From Arthrobacter sp. V1I9 (GTDB taxonomy: Bacteria; Actinomycetota; Actinomycetes; Actinomycetales; Micrococcaceae), in the NCBI RefSeq assembly GCF_030817075.1, contig NZ_JAUSYU010000001.1, positions 186,001 through 250,000 on the forward strand: a DNA stretch of 64,000 nucleotides, written 5' to 3'. A model generated the notes under the pieces. It ran no database searches. It had not been told where the DNA came from and was given only the letters and a program-made list of their open reading frames with translations. A program made the translations under genes and the position numbers. Position 1 is the first letter of the stretch. Each line of letters starts with the position of its first letter. Below are positions 53,577-61,256 of this stretch, one piece after another.

Positions 53577-54668
53577 TCAGGTCACCACGCTGACCACGTT
53601 GGAACACGCGGCTGTGTCGCAGATCTTATAGGCTGTTGTGCTTCCTCCCTTGAAGCTGTTGACGTAGCTGCCGGTGTTAGCGAGGATCCTCTGTTTACCG
53701 TTGATCCAAAGCGTGATGCTGGTTCCGGTGGCGCCGGTCCACTTCAGGGTGGTGGAGCTGACGGATTTGGTCTTAGTGGTGGTGGCGCTCAGCTTGATGG
53801 TGGAGGCGGGTGCAGAGGGCGTCGAAGCGGAGGCGGGAATGAAGGAGAAGTCCCTGATGACCACGCTTTCCGGTTTTACATGGGCAGGATCTCCTCCGCC
53901 TCCGCCGGTGACCCACAGGTTGAAGTGGATCTGCTCTTTGGCGGGGACCGGAACCCTGGACCCTTCCAGGACCGTGTGCTTCAGCAGGGGACCTGCGAAA
54001 CCTTCGCCGGCAAAGGTTTCGAAAGTGATTCTGCCCGGCTGCCACACCATCCGGTGAGTGGTGATGGGATCGGCCGTAACGTCGAAAACGGTGGTGTTGT
54101 TGCCTTCGCCGGGAGGTTTGGTGGCATCGAACCAGTAGCCGTGGCCCTGCGTCACGGGCCAGGACTCGCCGTAGCCGGCGCCTCCGCCCCAGGCCGAGGC
54201 CTCGCACAGGTCGATTTCGTTGTAACCGGGCTCGGCGAGCGGGTCGTAGGTGAACAGGCAGCCCCAGACCACTTCCTTCTGCAGGGTGGTCAGATTCTTT
54301 CCCACCGTGGTGCTGTAGGTGCCGTAGCCGAAGCCTTGCCGGGTGGACTGGAACTCTGCCCCCACCGGCGCATCGCCGGTGGGGTTGGTCAGGTTCATGG
54401 TGATGTGGCCGTTGGTGTCCGGGTTGCTGACATTGGCAGCCGCGAAGGACTTGTTGTACTGCGGGGCGCCGCCCCAGAAACGTTTTTCCCAGTTGTACCC
54501 TTTCCAGGCGAAGTTACCGGCAGGCCCTGGGTTCGCTTCAAGGGGTGTGGTGTCTGCGGCGTGGGCGGGCGGCAGGCAGGCGAGCATGGCGACGGCGGCT
54601 GCCGCCAGCAGTGCCGGCGGCTTGTTCCTGCGGCGGGGATGTAGGACAAAAAAGCGAAGACCAGCCAT
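53577..54668 (-). CDS. Secreted GH16 beta-glucanase
   Basis: A 363-residue exported enzyme for beta-1,3/1,3-1,4-glucans or a related self polysaccharide. The signal peptide ends PAHA-A (about residue 37). The GH16 catalytic motif is NEIDLCEAS with Glu151, Asp153 and Glu156. The last 85 residues form a Ser/Thr-rich linker and a small fibronectin-III-like domain (TTLKWTGATGTSITLWING). It is convergent with the GT2-LAxTG pair (2-base gap), so polymer making and trimming may be linked. Confidence 0.9.
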   Translation of the reverse strand: MAGLRFFVLHPRRRNKPPALLAAAAVAMLACLPPAHAADTTPLEANPGPAGNFAWKGYNWEKRFWGGAPQYNKSFAAANVSNPDTNGHITMNLTNPTGDAPVGAEFQSTRQGFGYGTYSTTVGKNLTTLQKEVVWGCLFTYDPLAEPGYNEIDLCEASAWGGGAGYGESWPVTQGHGYWFDATKPPGEGNNTTVFDVTADPITTHRMVWQPGRITFETFAGEGFAGPLLKHTVLEGSRVPVPAKEQIHFNLWVTGGGGGDPAHVKPESVVIRDFSFIPASASTPSAPASTIKLSATTTKTKSVSSTTLKWTGATGTSITLWINGKQRILANTGSYVNSFKGGSTTAYKICDTAACSNVVSVVT

Positions 54669-54996
54669 GCGGCAACCCCTTATTACTTGCTCCCAGCGAG
54701 CAATGTCGTGCCCCCATTGGGCACAACTTGATCTTCAGTCAGGAGGAAGTGCGAAGGCAATAGTGCGATGCGTTAAATTTCCAATTGCGAATAAACTCAA
54801 GAAATACTCAATAATTGCCAAAGCTCAAGAATGACGCAAACGATGCCAAAGAAATACGTGTGCTGTCTATTTGGTTGTTAGGCTCTTATCTGCCGATGCA
54901 GATTGAGGCAATCCAATTGCCTCACTTCTCCGAATGCTTCATGAATTGCTTGCGGAAAGCTGCCGGGCATAAGAGTGGCAGAGGGTATGGGGGTAC
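54669..54996. other. AT-richer divergent intergenic region
   Basis: Between the GH16 gene (minus) and the OmpR-type regulator (plus). It is clearly AT-richer than its surroundings and holds the 21-bp palindrome at 54904-54924. No small gene or RNA is evident. Confidence 0.6.
54904..54924. promoter_or_regulatory. 21-bp perfect palindrome
   Basis: TGAGGCAAT and ATTGCCTCA flank CCA, with 9-bp perfect arms, 72 bases upstream of the response regulator start and 235 bases upstream of the GH16 start. Probable operator, perhaps for one of the two divergent genes. Confidence 0.5.
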
Positions 54997-55833
54997 ATGG
55001 TGGAGCGCGGTGTTGCCGTTGTGGTCGAGGACGATGACGACATCCGGTCGACCCTGACGGAGGTTCTGCAGCAGTCTGGTTTTGCCGTCCACTCAACGTC
55101 TTCGGGTCTCGAAGGCGTCGAGGCAGTCCGGGAACATAACCCGGACATCGTTACCATGGACGTCGGCCTTCCGGATTTTGACGGCATCGAGGCGTCGCGC
55201 CGGATTCGTACCTTCAGCGACGCCTACCTGATCATGGTCACCGGCAAGGTGGATGAGGCTGATGCGCTGATGGGGTTCGAAGCAGGCGCCGATGACTACC
55301 TCACTAAGCCCTTCCGACCCAGGGAGCTGCGTGCACGGATTGCTGCCATGCTCCGGCGGCCCCGGACCCTGCTGGCGGCTCCAACCGAACGCGGGCCGCA
55401 GCAGCCCATGGTGAGGGGACGGCAGTCACCGCTGCCGCCCTCCGCCGTCGGCCGTTCCGCAAGAGAACCTGAGGTTCCGGAGGGCGATCCTGCAGCAGCA
55501 CCGGACCCCTGCTGCGACTTTGCGCATCGCGGACTAACCCTGCACGAGGGCTCCCGGCAGGCCGCCATCGATGGCGTTCCGGTGGACCTGACGCGGACCC
55601 AGTTCGACCTCCTCTTGGTTCTGATGGAGAACGGGCGGACGGTCCTCACCAAAGCTGATCTTGTCCGGCGGCTCCGTAACGAGCCTTATAACACCGGTTC
55701 CTTTGTCAGCACTGGCGAGGAGCGCGCCGTGGAGGTGCACATGGGCAACCTGCGCAAGCGGCTGGGGGACAGCTCGCGAAATCCCCGATGGGTGGAAACA
55801 GTGCGTGGCGTGGGCTACCGCATGACGCCGTAG
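54997..55833 (+). CDS. OmpR/PhoB-family response regulator
   Basis: A 278-residue regulator: receiver with acidic cluster EDDDD, phospho-acceptor Asp55 (VTMDVGLPDFDG) and Lys104 (YLTKPFRPREL); a Pro-rich linker at 125-170; and a trans_reg_C winged helix at 180-278 (LTRTQFDLLLVLMENGRTVLTKADL, EVHMGNLRKRLGD, VRGVGYRM). No histidine kinase is adjacent, so it is an orphan here. The receiver closely resembles that of the PP2C regulator at 9.8 kb, so a shared kinase is possible. Confidence 0.93.
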   Translation: MVERGVAVVVEDDDDIRSTLTEVLQQSGFAVHSTSSGLEGVEAVREHNPDIVTMDVGLPDFDGIEASRRIRTFSDAYLIMVTGKVDEADALMGFEAGADDYLTKPFRPRELRARIAAMLRRPRTLLAAPTERGPQQPMVRGRQSPLPPSAVGRSAREPEVPEGDPAAAPDPCCDFAHRGLTLHEGSRQAAIDGVPVDLTRTQFDLLLVLMENGRTVLTKADLVRRLRNEPYNTGSFVSTGEERAVEVHMGNLRKRLGDSSRNPRWVETVRGVGYRMTP

Positions 55834-55912
55834 CGGCTGGAAGCCAGCCGGAGCAACTGGAGTACCCTCGTTCAGGAGCCGGTCCCCGTCCGGCGCATGA
55901 GGGGAGGTGCGG

Positions 55913-56332
55913 ATGTCCTGGGAAGCCGTCGTCGGGATTTTGGCCGGGCTTCTGCTGGCGTACGCGCTGCTGCTCCTCCTGCTGTGGTGGTACGCCCGCC
56001 GCCATCCCGAGACCGTCACCATGAAGGACGCGCTGCGCCTGCTGCCGGACCTGCTCCGGCTGATAAGGAGGTTGGCCGCGGACCGCACGGTCGCCGTCGG
56101 AGTCCGGGTGCGGCTGGTACTGCTGCTCGCCTACCTGCTCTCGCCCATTGACCTGGTGCCGGACTTCATTCCGGTGATCGGCTACGCGGACGACGCCGTC
56201 ATCGTGGCCCTGGTGCTGCGGTCGGTGCTCAACCGGGCGGGGCCCGGAGCGCTTGAAAGGCACTGGCCCGGAAGCCAGCCCGGGCTGGACATCATCCTGA
56301 AAGCAGCTGCCCCGGTGCGCCGTCGGACGTAA
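55913..56332 (+). CDS. DUF1232 (YkvA-type) membrane protein
   Basis: A 139-residue protein. An N-terminal helix (WEAVVGILAGLLLAYALLLLLLWW) is followed by the DUF1232 signature LLLAYLLSPIDLVPDFIPVIGYADDAVIVALVL. The ATG at 55913 has GGGAGG 5 bases upstream. The family is widespread, with no assigned function. Confidence 0.85.
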   Translation: MSWEAVVGILAGLLLAYALLLLLLWWYARRHPETVTMKDALRLLPDLLRLIRRLAADRTVAVGVRVRLVLLLAYLLSPIDLVPDFIPVIGYADDAVIVALVLRSVLNRAGPGALERHWPGSQPGLDIILKAAAPVRRRT

Positions 56333-56405
56333 GTTTTTTAGCTTGATCCGCACCTTTCGTGCAGTGGGCTGTTAGCGTGGAGGCCCGGCCACTGAAGGAG
56401 GAGCA

Positions 56406-56594
56406 ATGACCATCAACTCACCTGATTCACTGCCTGATGACGAGCTGCAGGAGGGCGCTGCGGCCAGCAAGGGCAAGGACGACGGCGGTGTTCCCGGCGG
56501 CAGCAATGGCGTGGGCATTGGCGCCGATGCGGAGCCCAACACTTTCGAACCCGAAGAGGACCCGGAGGCAACTGACGGGCCGGAGACGGACTAA
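56406..56594 (+). CDS. Small acidic Gly/Asp/Glu-rich protein
   Basis: A 62-residue, strongly acidic protein (MTINSPDSLPDDELQEGAA, ending GPETD) probably unstructured. GAAGGAGGAGC directly precedes the ATG. It resembles the other short acidic proteins of the window. Function unknown. Confidence 0.65.
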   Translation: MTINSPDSLPDDELQEGAAASKGKDDGGVPGGSNGVGIGADAEPNTFEPEEDPEATDGPETD

Positions 56595-56752
56595 AGCCGG
56601 CCGGCTTATTGGGCCGCCCGCACCACCGGGCTGTACGGCCCCCTCAAGGTTCAATCAAGATTCGCGGCGATCGGCCTAAACCCGCTAATCGGCAGGTTAC
56701 CAGCCGGTACATTTTAGGAGCTTCCACGTTTCCCCCGATGCGGAAGCACAAC

Positions 56753-56793
56753 GGAAGCCCCTGCGCTCGAGCTCGACTCGCGCGGGGGCTTCC
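56753..56793. terminator. Strong hairpin upstream of the APH remnant
   Basis: GGAAGCCCCTGCGC (56753-56766) pairs with GCGCGGGGGCTTCC (56780-56793) with one G-T pair and a 13-base loop. It lies 22 bases before the ATG at 56815. Probably a terminator for the upstream small gene or an attenuator. Confidence 0.6.
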
Positions 56794-56814
56794 AGTCACC
56801 GGTAGCCTGCTGGA

Positions 56815-57078
56815 ATGGCCGAGTACGAGCAGGAACTGACAGGGGGAAACGCGTCCGCACGTGTTGTGCGCGTTGGCCGGACCGTACGGAAGCCTTGGTT
56901 GGACAACTCTGCGGCCGTACAAAGTTATCTCGGTGCGCTCCGCTCATCTGGGGTGGATGTTCCTCAGCCGCTGGGCCGTGACGACGATGGCCGCAGCATT
57001 GTTGAGTACGTGGAAGGCGCCCTCGCAATTGACCGACTGCCCCTTGGCGTGGACGACCTGGTGCGCGTCGGCCGAATT
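56815..57078 (+). pseudogene. Truncated aminoglycoside-phosphotransferase-like gene
   Basis: The first 88 residues (MAEYEQELTGGNASARVVRV through IVEYVEGALAIDRLP) fit the N-lobe of an APH-family kinase up to the hinge and the start of the next helix. The sequence then departs from the family at about 57079 and the frame runs into IS30-type sequence, ending at 57195. The catalytic loop and metal-binding motifs (HxDxxxxN and DWD) are absent, so the gene is dead. Confidence 0.75.
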
Positions 57079-57317
57079 TTTGGGAACTCTCGTGAACTTC
57101 TGCGATCCGGCCAGCCCCTGGCAACGTGCTCCCAACGAGCGCCAACGGACTGCTCCGCCAATACTTCCCTAAGGGTGCAGACCTCAGCATTGTAGGACAA
57201 GCTGAAGTCCGCTTTGCCGCTGATGAAATCAACGGACGGCCCCGGGCCGTCCTCGAGTGGGATAGCGCGGCCGCATGGTTTGCTACCCGGACGGCTCCCC
57301 AATTCAGCCGTGGATAA
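57079..57317 (+). mobile_element. IS30-family transposase C-terminal remnant
   Basis: Two frames together spell an IS30-type DDE transposase tail: VNFCDPASPWQRAPNE up to about 57137, then NGLLRQYFPKGADLS and EVRFAADEINGRPRAVLEWD in another frame, closing at 57315-57317. A 2-base deletion relative to the usual NENTNGLLRQYFPKG codons explains the shift. The catalytic domain and terminal repeats are missing. It abuts the truncated APH gene, marking an old insertion or recombination point. Confidence 0.8.
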
Positions 57318-57464
57318 CCCAAATTGACCCCATTGTGGACAGATGAGGAGTTAGTCGAGAGTCACCGCTGGAGGGATCTACCGTCTTTCCTAACGCTGGT
57401 TCGTCTTCAATGAGCGAAGGCTCCTTAAAAGCAGGGTATGGATCATGCCTCTAGTCGCACGACG

Positions 57465-58670
57465 TTAAAGGGCGTCCCATTGCTTCGATCGTCGTTCGGG
57501 TTGGGGTGTCTCATTCACGGTTTTAGGCCAATGCGGGACGGCCACTGCCACTCCGGTGACTACGGCTGCCAGTACGAAAGCCGCAGCGAGCCCCCAGACA
57601 GCGGCGACTGCACCAGCGACCGTCGCGCCGAGCGCCTGCCCCAGGACGAGGGCAACAAACAGCAGCGAGGTACCCGTTGCAGCACGACCGAAGTCGCGAT
57701 CCAGCGTCCAGGCGATAAGCGCTCCCGTGGCGGCGGTATATCCCCACCCGAAAGCAACGCAGGCGATTAGTGCCAGGGCGGTAAAGCCGGGAGTGATCCC
57801 AAGCATCACAGTAGCGCCGGCAACAACGGAGGCACTGACTGCCCACGCGGCCCGTGGCCGGAAATGGCTCATCCATCGTGCAGTGGCGATTACTGCTGTT
57901 CCACCGATGCCGAGGGCTATCCATGCTCCTATCGATACCGGCTCGCTGGCACCGGATTCCACCAGATGGGCTCGTCCAAAGGTCCATACGGCAGCCGAGC
58001 CGGCACCCATCAAGAGTGCAGCGGCGATGATGTGGCCGTGTGCACAGAACCAGGATCTGGGCGGAAGCCTATTCACGTCAACTGAGCGGTGGGTGCGTGC
58101 TCTGTCAAGCCGTAGAACCAGGGCGGCAACAACGATGGTGAAGCCGGCTACGACGAACCAGGGGAGCCGCCAGTTAGGGAGAAGTACCAGCGCCAGCACC
58201 CCGGCGATGATCAGTCCGGGCCCGGTGCCTGCGTTCACAATCGATTGTGCGCGGTCGTTGTCCCTTCTTTCGACGTTGCGTCCGATGATGGACACGAGGG
58301 CAGGTGAGGCAAGACCGGCGCCGGTGGAACTGAGGATTGCGAAAGCGGCAAAGACGCCCGGCTGCATTGCTGCGGCCATGCCTGCGGATCCAATGCCGGC
58401 GCAGAGTGCCGCCCCAATGACCAGTCGGCGCGGGTGAGCCGCACCCGCCCGTAAGCCGATCAACGCACCCACGCAGTAGGACAGAGACGCGCCGGATGAA
58501 ATCAGGCCCGCTGCGGCTGCGTTGAGGGAAAGTTCTGCCTGCACGTCCGGAAGAAAGAGTCCGTACGCCATTCGGACCAGACCATAGGTCATCGCGATGA
58601 AGCTAGTGCCCGCGGCAAGCAACATGCCGTGCCTGGCGGGTGTAAACGAAAACGCACGTTTCATTTTCAT
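57465..58670 (-). CDS. MFS transporter (YbfB/AraJ-like)
   Basis: A 401-residue protein with 12 hydrophobic segments. GTSFIAMTYGLVRMAYGLFLPDVQAEL is typical of the small MFS permeases under TetR control. The start is ATG at 58670 or 58664 with no ribosome site; TAGCCT lies five bases before the first ATG, so the mRNA may be leaderless. It is 16 bases from the divergent TetR gene. The substrate is unknown; efflux of the TetR ligand is the common arrangement. Confidence 0.88.
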   Translation of the reverse strand: MKMKRAFSFTPARHGMLLAAGTSFIAMTYGLVRMAYGLFLPDVQAELSLNAAAAGLISSGASLSYCVGALIGLRAGAAHPRRLVIGAALCAGIGSAGMAAAMQPGVFAAFAILSSTGAGLASPALVSIIGRNVERRDNDRAQSIVNAGTGPGLIIAGVLALVLLPNWRLPWFVVAGFTIVVAALVLRLDRARTHRSVDVNRLPPRSWFCAHGHIIAAALLMGAGSAAVWTFGRAHLVESGASEPVSIGAWIALGIGGTAVIATARWMSHFRPRAAWAVSASVVAGATVMLGITPGFTALALIACVAFGWGYTAATGALIAWTLDRDFGRAATGTSLLFVALVLGQALGATVAGAVAAVWGLAAAFVLAAVVTGVAVAVPHWPKTVNETPQPERRSKQWDAL

Positions 58671-58682
58671 AGCCTAGGCTAT
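58669..58682. promoter_or_regulatory. TetR operator overlapping both -10 boxes
   Basis: ATAGCCTAGGCTAT is a perfect 14-bp palindrome that fills the gap between the divergent MFS and TetR start codons. It provides TAGCCT and TAGGCT as candidate -10 hexamers five to six bases from each ATG. A TTGAAC on the minus strand lies 15 bp from TAGCCT. TetR binding here would block both genes. Confidence 0.7.
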
Positions 58683-58686
58683 TCCT

Positions 58687-59253
58687 ATGGGAATTCGTTC
58701 AAAAACTGAGGAAAAGTTGCTCGATGCCGCGGATGAGTTCTTCTTCACCCGCGGCATCGCCGCTACACCGGTTGACGTAATCCTTGACAGGGCCGGGGTA
58801 TCGGCGGCAACGCTTTACCGCGGTTACCCAAGTAAGGAAGCGCTGGTCGCAGCCGCTCTTACCAGACGTCATAAGGCATGGCTTGCTGCATGGGACCAGG
58901 CCATCGAGCGCCAGGCAACAGCCCGGGGAAAACTGCTGGCGGTCTTCGATGCACTGGACGAGTTCATGGCAGGCCCTGGTGGTGCGCGCTGGTGCGCATT
59001 CCTTGGTTCTGCCGCTGAGTATGCCGATACGCCTGCCGAAATCCTCGAGGTTGTGCGGGCAGACACCACTTCGTTTCAAACCCGGCTTGCCGAATTCGCC
59101 GTGCCCGTTGTCGGGCGCCAAGCCCAGGCGCTGGCCGAGGAACTGCTGCTCGTGGTCACCGGCGTCTTGGCGATGCGACTGCGTGAAGCCGGACATGGAA
59201 CAACAACTGCACGCAGGGTTGCCAGCTTTCTGATTGAGGCCCGAACAGCTTAA
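58687..59253 (+). CDS. TetR-family regulator
   Basis: A 188-residue regulator. HTH: SKTEEKLLDAADEFFFTRGIAATPVDVILDRAG, then VSAATLYRGYPSKEALVAAAL. The C-terminal ligand domain (60-188) is helical. ATG at 58687 is the only sensible start, because the HTH begins five residues in. It probably represses itself and the adjacent MFS gene. Confidence 0.92.
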   Translation: MGIRSKTEEKLLDAADEFFFTRGIAATPVDVILDRAGVSAATLYRGYPSKEALVAAALTRRHKAWLAAWDQAIERQATARGKLLAVFDALDEFMAGPGGARWCAFLGSAAEYADTPAEILEVVRADTTSFQTRLAEFAVPVVGRQAQALAEELLLVVTGVLAMRLREAGHGTTTARRVASFLIEARTA

Positions 59254-59543
59254 TGGCGTAGGAAGTGAACCGCGGTTAGAACGGCATAAAGGACGTTTTC
59301 ATAACGCCGCCAGATGAAATGCCGAGAAGCTGAAGGAGCGGCCGCAGCTGCGCCGCCCCCGGCCAAGGGCTCCCCCGGCGCAACAGTCCCAGCGCTTTAA
59401 GTCTAAGGAGCGGTGCGGTGAGCGGTCGAGGGACCAGATCATTTACAAACGCGGAGCCGGGGGCAACAATGAGTCAAAATCATGGCCCTGCTGGGAGAGG
59501 CGGCGCCGGCTGTTTCAGCGGGCGGCCAATGGGAGGAGTTCTG

Positions 59544-60140
59544 ATGACCATCCTGAAGGTAACCCCGGAAGCCGAAGCATCCGGCCTGACTGCTGAAATT
59601 TACGACGCCGACCGGCGCTCGCTTGGGCATGTGCCAAGCCATACGAAAGCGATGAGCTTGAACCCCGAGGCCTACCTGGCCTGGGAGTCGCTCACCCAGG
59701 CCATCAGCACTTCCCTGGGGCTGCGTTGGTACGAACTGGTGACGCTGGCAGCCGCCCAAGCGATCGGATCGACCCACTGCAGGCTGGCTCATGGCAAAAA
59801 GACGCTCACGATCATCCCCGAAGAGCACCTGTGTGCCATCGCCATCGATTTCCACGACGCCGACCTCCCCGAGGCGGAAGTGGCCATGATGGACTACGCG
59901 GTCAAGCTCAGCACCGACGCGGCGGCCATGGACGACGGCGATGCCCAGCGGTTGCGTGATGTTGGTTTCAGCGACCGCGAGATCGCCGACATCACGATGG
60001 CTGCCGCCGCAAGGAACTTTTTCAGCAGGGCACTGCTGGCCCTGAACGTTGAGTTGGACGTTCCCGAAGGCATGAGCGAGCAGTTGAAAAAGGCGCTGCT
60101 GGCGCCTCTGCCGCCGTATTCCGCGGCCGAGAGGACGTGA
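59544..60140 (+). CDS. Carboxymuconolactone decarboxylase/AhpD-like protein
   Basis: A 198-residue alkylhydroperoxidase-D-fold protein of the peroxidase-related group. ATG at 59544 has GGGAGGAG 5 bases upstream. The active region reads TLAAAQAIGSTHCRLAHGKK, with one cysteine and a His four residues later, but it lacks the second cysteine of true AhpD (CxxC), so peroxidase activity is doubtful. A 14-bp hairpin follows. Confidence 0.85.
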   Translation: MTILKVTPEAEASGLTAEIYDADRRSLGHVPSHTKAMSLNPEAYLAWESLTQAISTSLGLRWYELVTLAAAQAIGSTHCRLAHGKKTLTIIPEEHLCAIAIDFHDADLPEAEVAMMDYAVKLSTDAAAMDDGDAQRLRDVGFSDREIADITMAAAARNFFSRALLALNVELDVPEGMSEQLKKALLAPLPPYSAAERT

Positions 60141-60450
60141 GTGGGGCCGGCGACGGCTGGGGGGCGGTGCCCGCGGTCTCAGACGGACACCATCGTCGCC
60201 GGCCCCAGCTTGATCCCCGGCAAGGAGCCAGGGAAATCAATGGGCTGAGACCTCAGCAGCGGAACACTTGAGCCGCTGCTAGAAACACTAAGTGGCTTTA
60301 GCCATGTGAACACGAGTAGTCGGTACTCGTTAACGGCAAGGGCGCCACCTGCGAAAGAGCCGGAAGGGGTGGTGCCAGGGGAGACAGGCCGGGAGAGAAC
60401 AGAGAAGGGCGCCGCTCTGACTGGAGCGGCGCCCTTCCTATGAGGGAAAG
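60141..60450. other. Intergenic region with two hairpins
   Basis: Between the CMD-like gene and the convergent CsbD gene. It holds the inverted repeat TGGGGCCGGCGACG (60142-60155) / CGTCGCCGGCCCCA (60194-60207), directly after the CMD stop, and the terminator at 60404-60437. The about 190 bases between contain no recognisable gene. Confidence 0.65.
60404..60437. terminator. Terminator downstream of csbD
   Basis: GAAGGGCGCCGCTC (60404-60417) and GAGCGGCGCCCTTC (60424-60437) form a perfect 14-bp stem with a 6-base loop, 13 bases past the CsbD stop. Confidence 0.8.
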
Positions 60451-60627
60451 TCAGTCCTTCTTGAAGGCGTCCTTGACTTTCTCGCCGGCCTGCTTGAGGT
60501 CTCCCTTGGCCTGATCCGTCTGGCCTTCGGTCCTCAGGCTTTCATCGCCGGTAGCTTCTCCGGCAGCTTCCTTGCCCTTGCCGCCCAGCTTCTCGGCCGC
60601 GTTACCGATCTTGTCGTCCAAACCCAT
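60451..60627 (-). CDS. CsbD-family stress protein
   Basis: A 58-residue hydrophilic protein MGLDDKIGNAAEKLGGKGKE with the CsbD repeat pattern (Gly/Lys/Ala/Glu heptads, GKGKEAAGEATGDESL and AKGDLKQAGEKVKDAF). ATG at 60627 has AAGGAG 7 bases upstream. In Bacillus the family is under general-stress sigma control; here no such promoter is seen. Confidence 0.9.
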   Translation of the reverse strand: MGLDDKIGNAAEKLGGKGKEAAGEATGDESLRTEGQTDQAKGDLKQAGEKVKDAFKKD

Positions 60628-60717
60628 GGTGTCTCTCCTTCGGTCGGAATCCGTCCGCATCAAGCGGACGGCTTACGCCTTCATCGTAACGCTGCCTCCC
60701 CGGGGATCCTTCGAATC

Positions 60718-61224
60718 CTAAAGAAACCCCTCACTCTGCGTTTTTTCATCGGCCACCCGCACCCCGTAGTAATAGGCGAGTTTGCCGCCGAGGTAGCCGG
60801 AGGCACCCACGATGGCATAGCCCACGGCGCTGAGAATAAAGGGAATGAGCACGAACTCCTGCTTATCGGTTCCAAGCCTCAGGAAGAAGCCGACGGCGAA
60901 GAGCGCCACGGCGGTGAGGTTCAGTGCCATGTGCGCCAGCGCTGTCCGGTGTGCGGGTGTGCCCCGGGTGAGTGTTGAGAAATCCATCAGGCCGAAGACG
61001 GCGGCGGCGAGTGCGCCAAGAATGCCGATTCCCACCAGCCACTGCGCGCCGACCAGGAAAGGCGTGTCGTCGGTCCCAAGCAGCGCGACGACGTCGAAAA
61101 TGAGACTCGCTGTCCATGCGCCGATGGGGATGGTCACCAGCGTCGGGTGCAGCGGGTGCCCGTAGGGCCCTGCCAACGGTGTCTTGGGGTGTTTGGACCG
61201 TTGGTGCGCCGGGAGATTCTCCAT
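60718..61224 (-). CDS. DUF2231 membrane protein
   Basis: A 168-residue protein with the DUF2231 signature GPYGHPLHPTLVTIPIGAWTASL, then four hydrophobic helices (about 28-46, 52-71, 93-113, 122-146) and the terminal GGKLAYYYGVRVAD. It is a paralogue of the membrane part of the DUF2231-Rieske fusion at 26.0 kb, which shares the GHPLHP/GHPVHP motif. The function is unknown; the GH15 gene lies upstream 32 bases away. Confidence 0.88.
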   Translation of the reverse strand: MENLPAHQRSKHPKTPLAGPYGHPLHPTLVTIPIGAWTASLIFDVVALLGTDDTPFLVGAQWLVGIGILGALAAAVFGLMDFSTLTRGTPAHRTALAHMALNLTAVALFAVGFFLRLGTDKQEFVLIPFILSAVGYAIVGASGYLGGKLAYYYGVRVADEKTQSEGFL

Positions 61225-61256
61225 GTCTGCTCCTTAGTTGTCGGATGCGGTACTTG

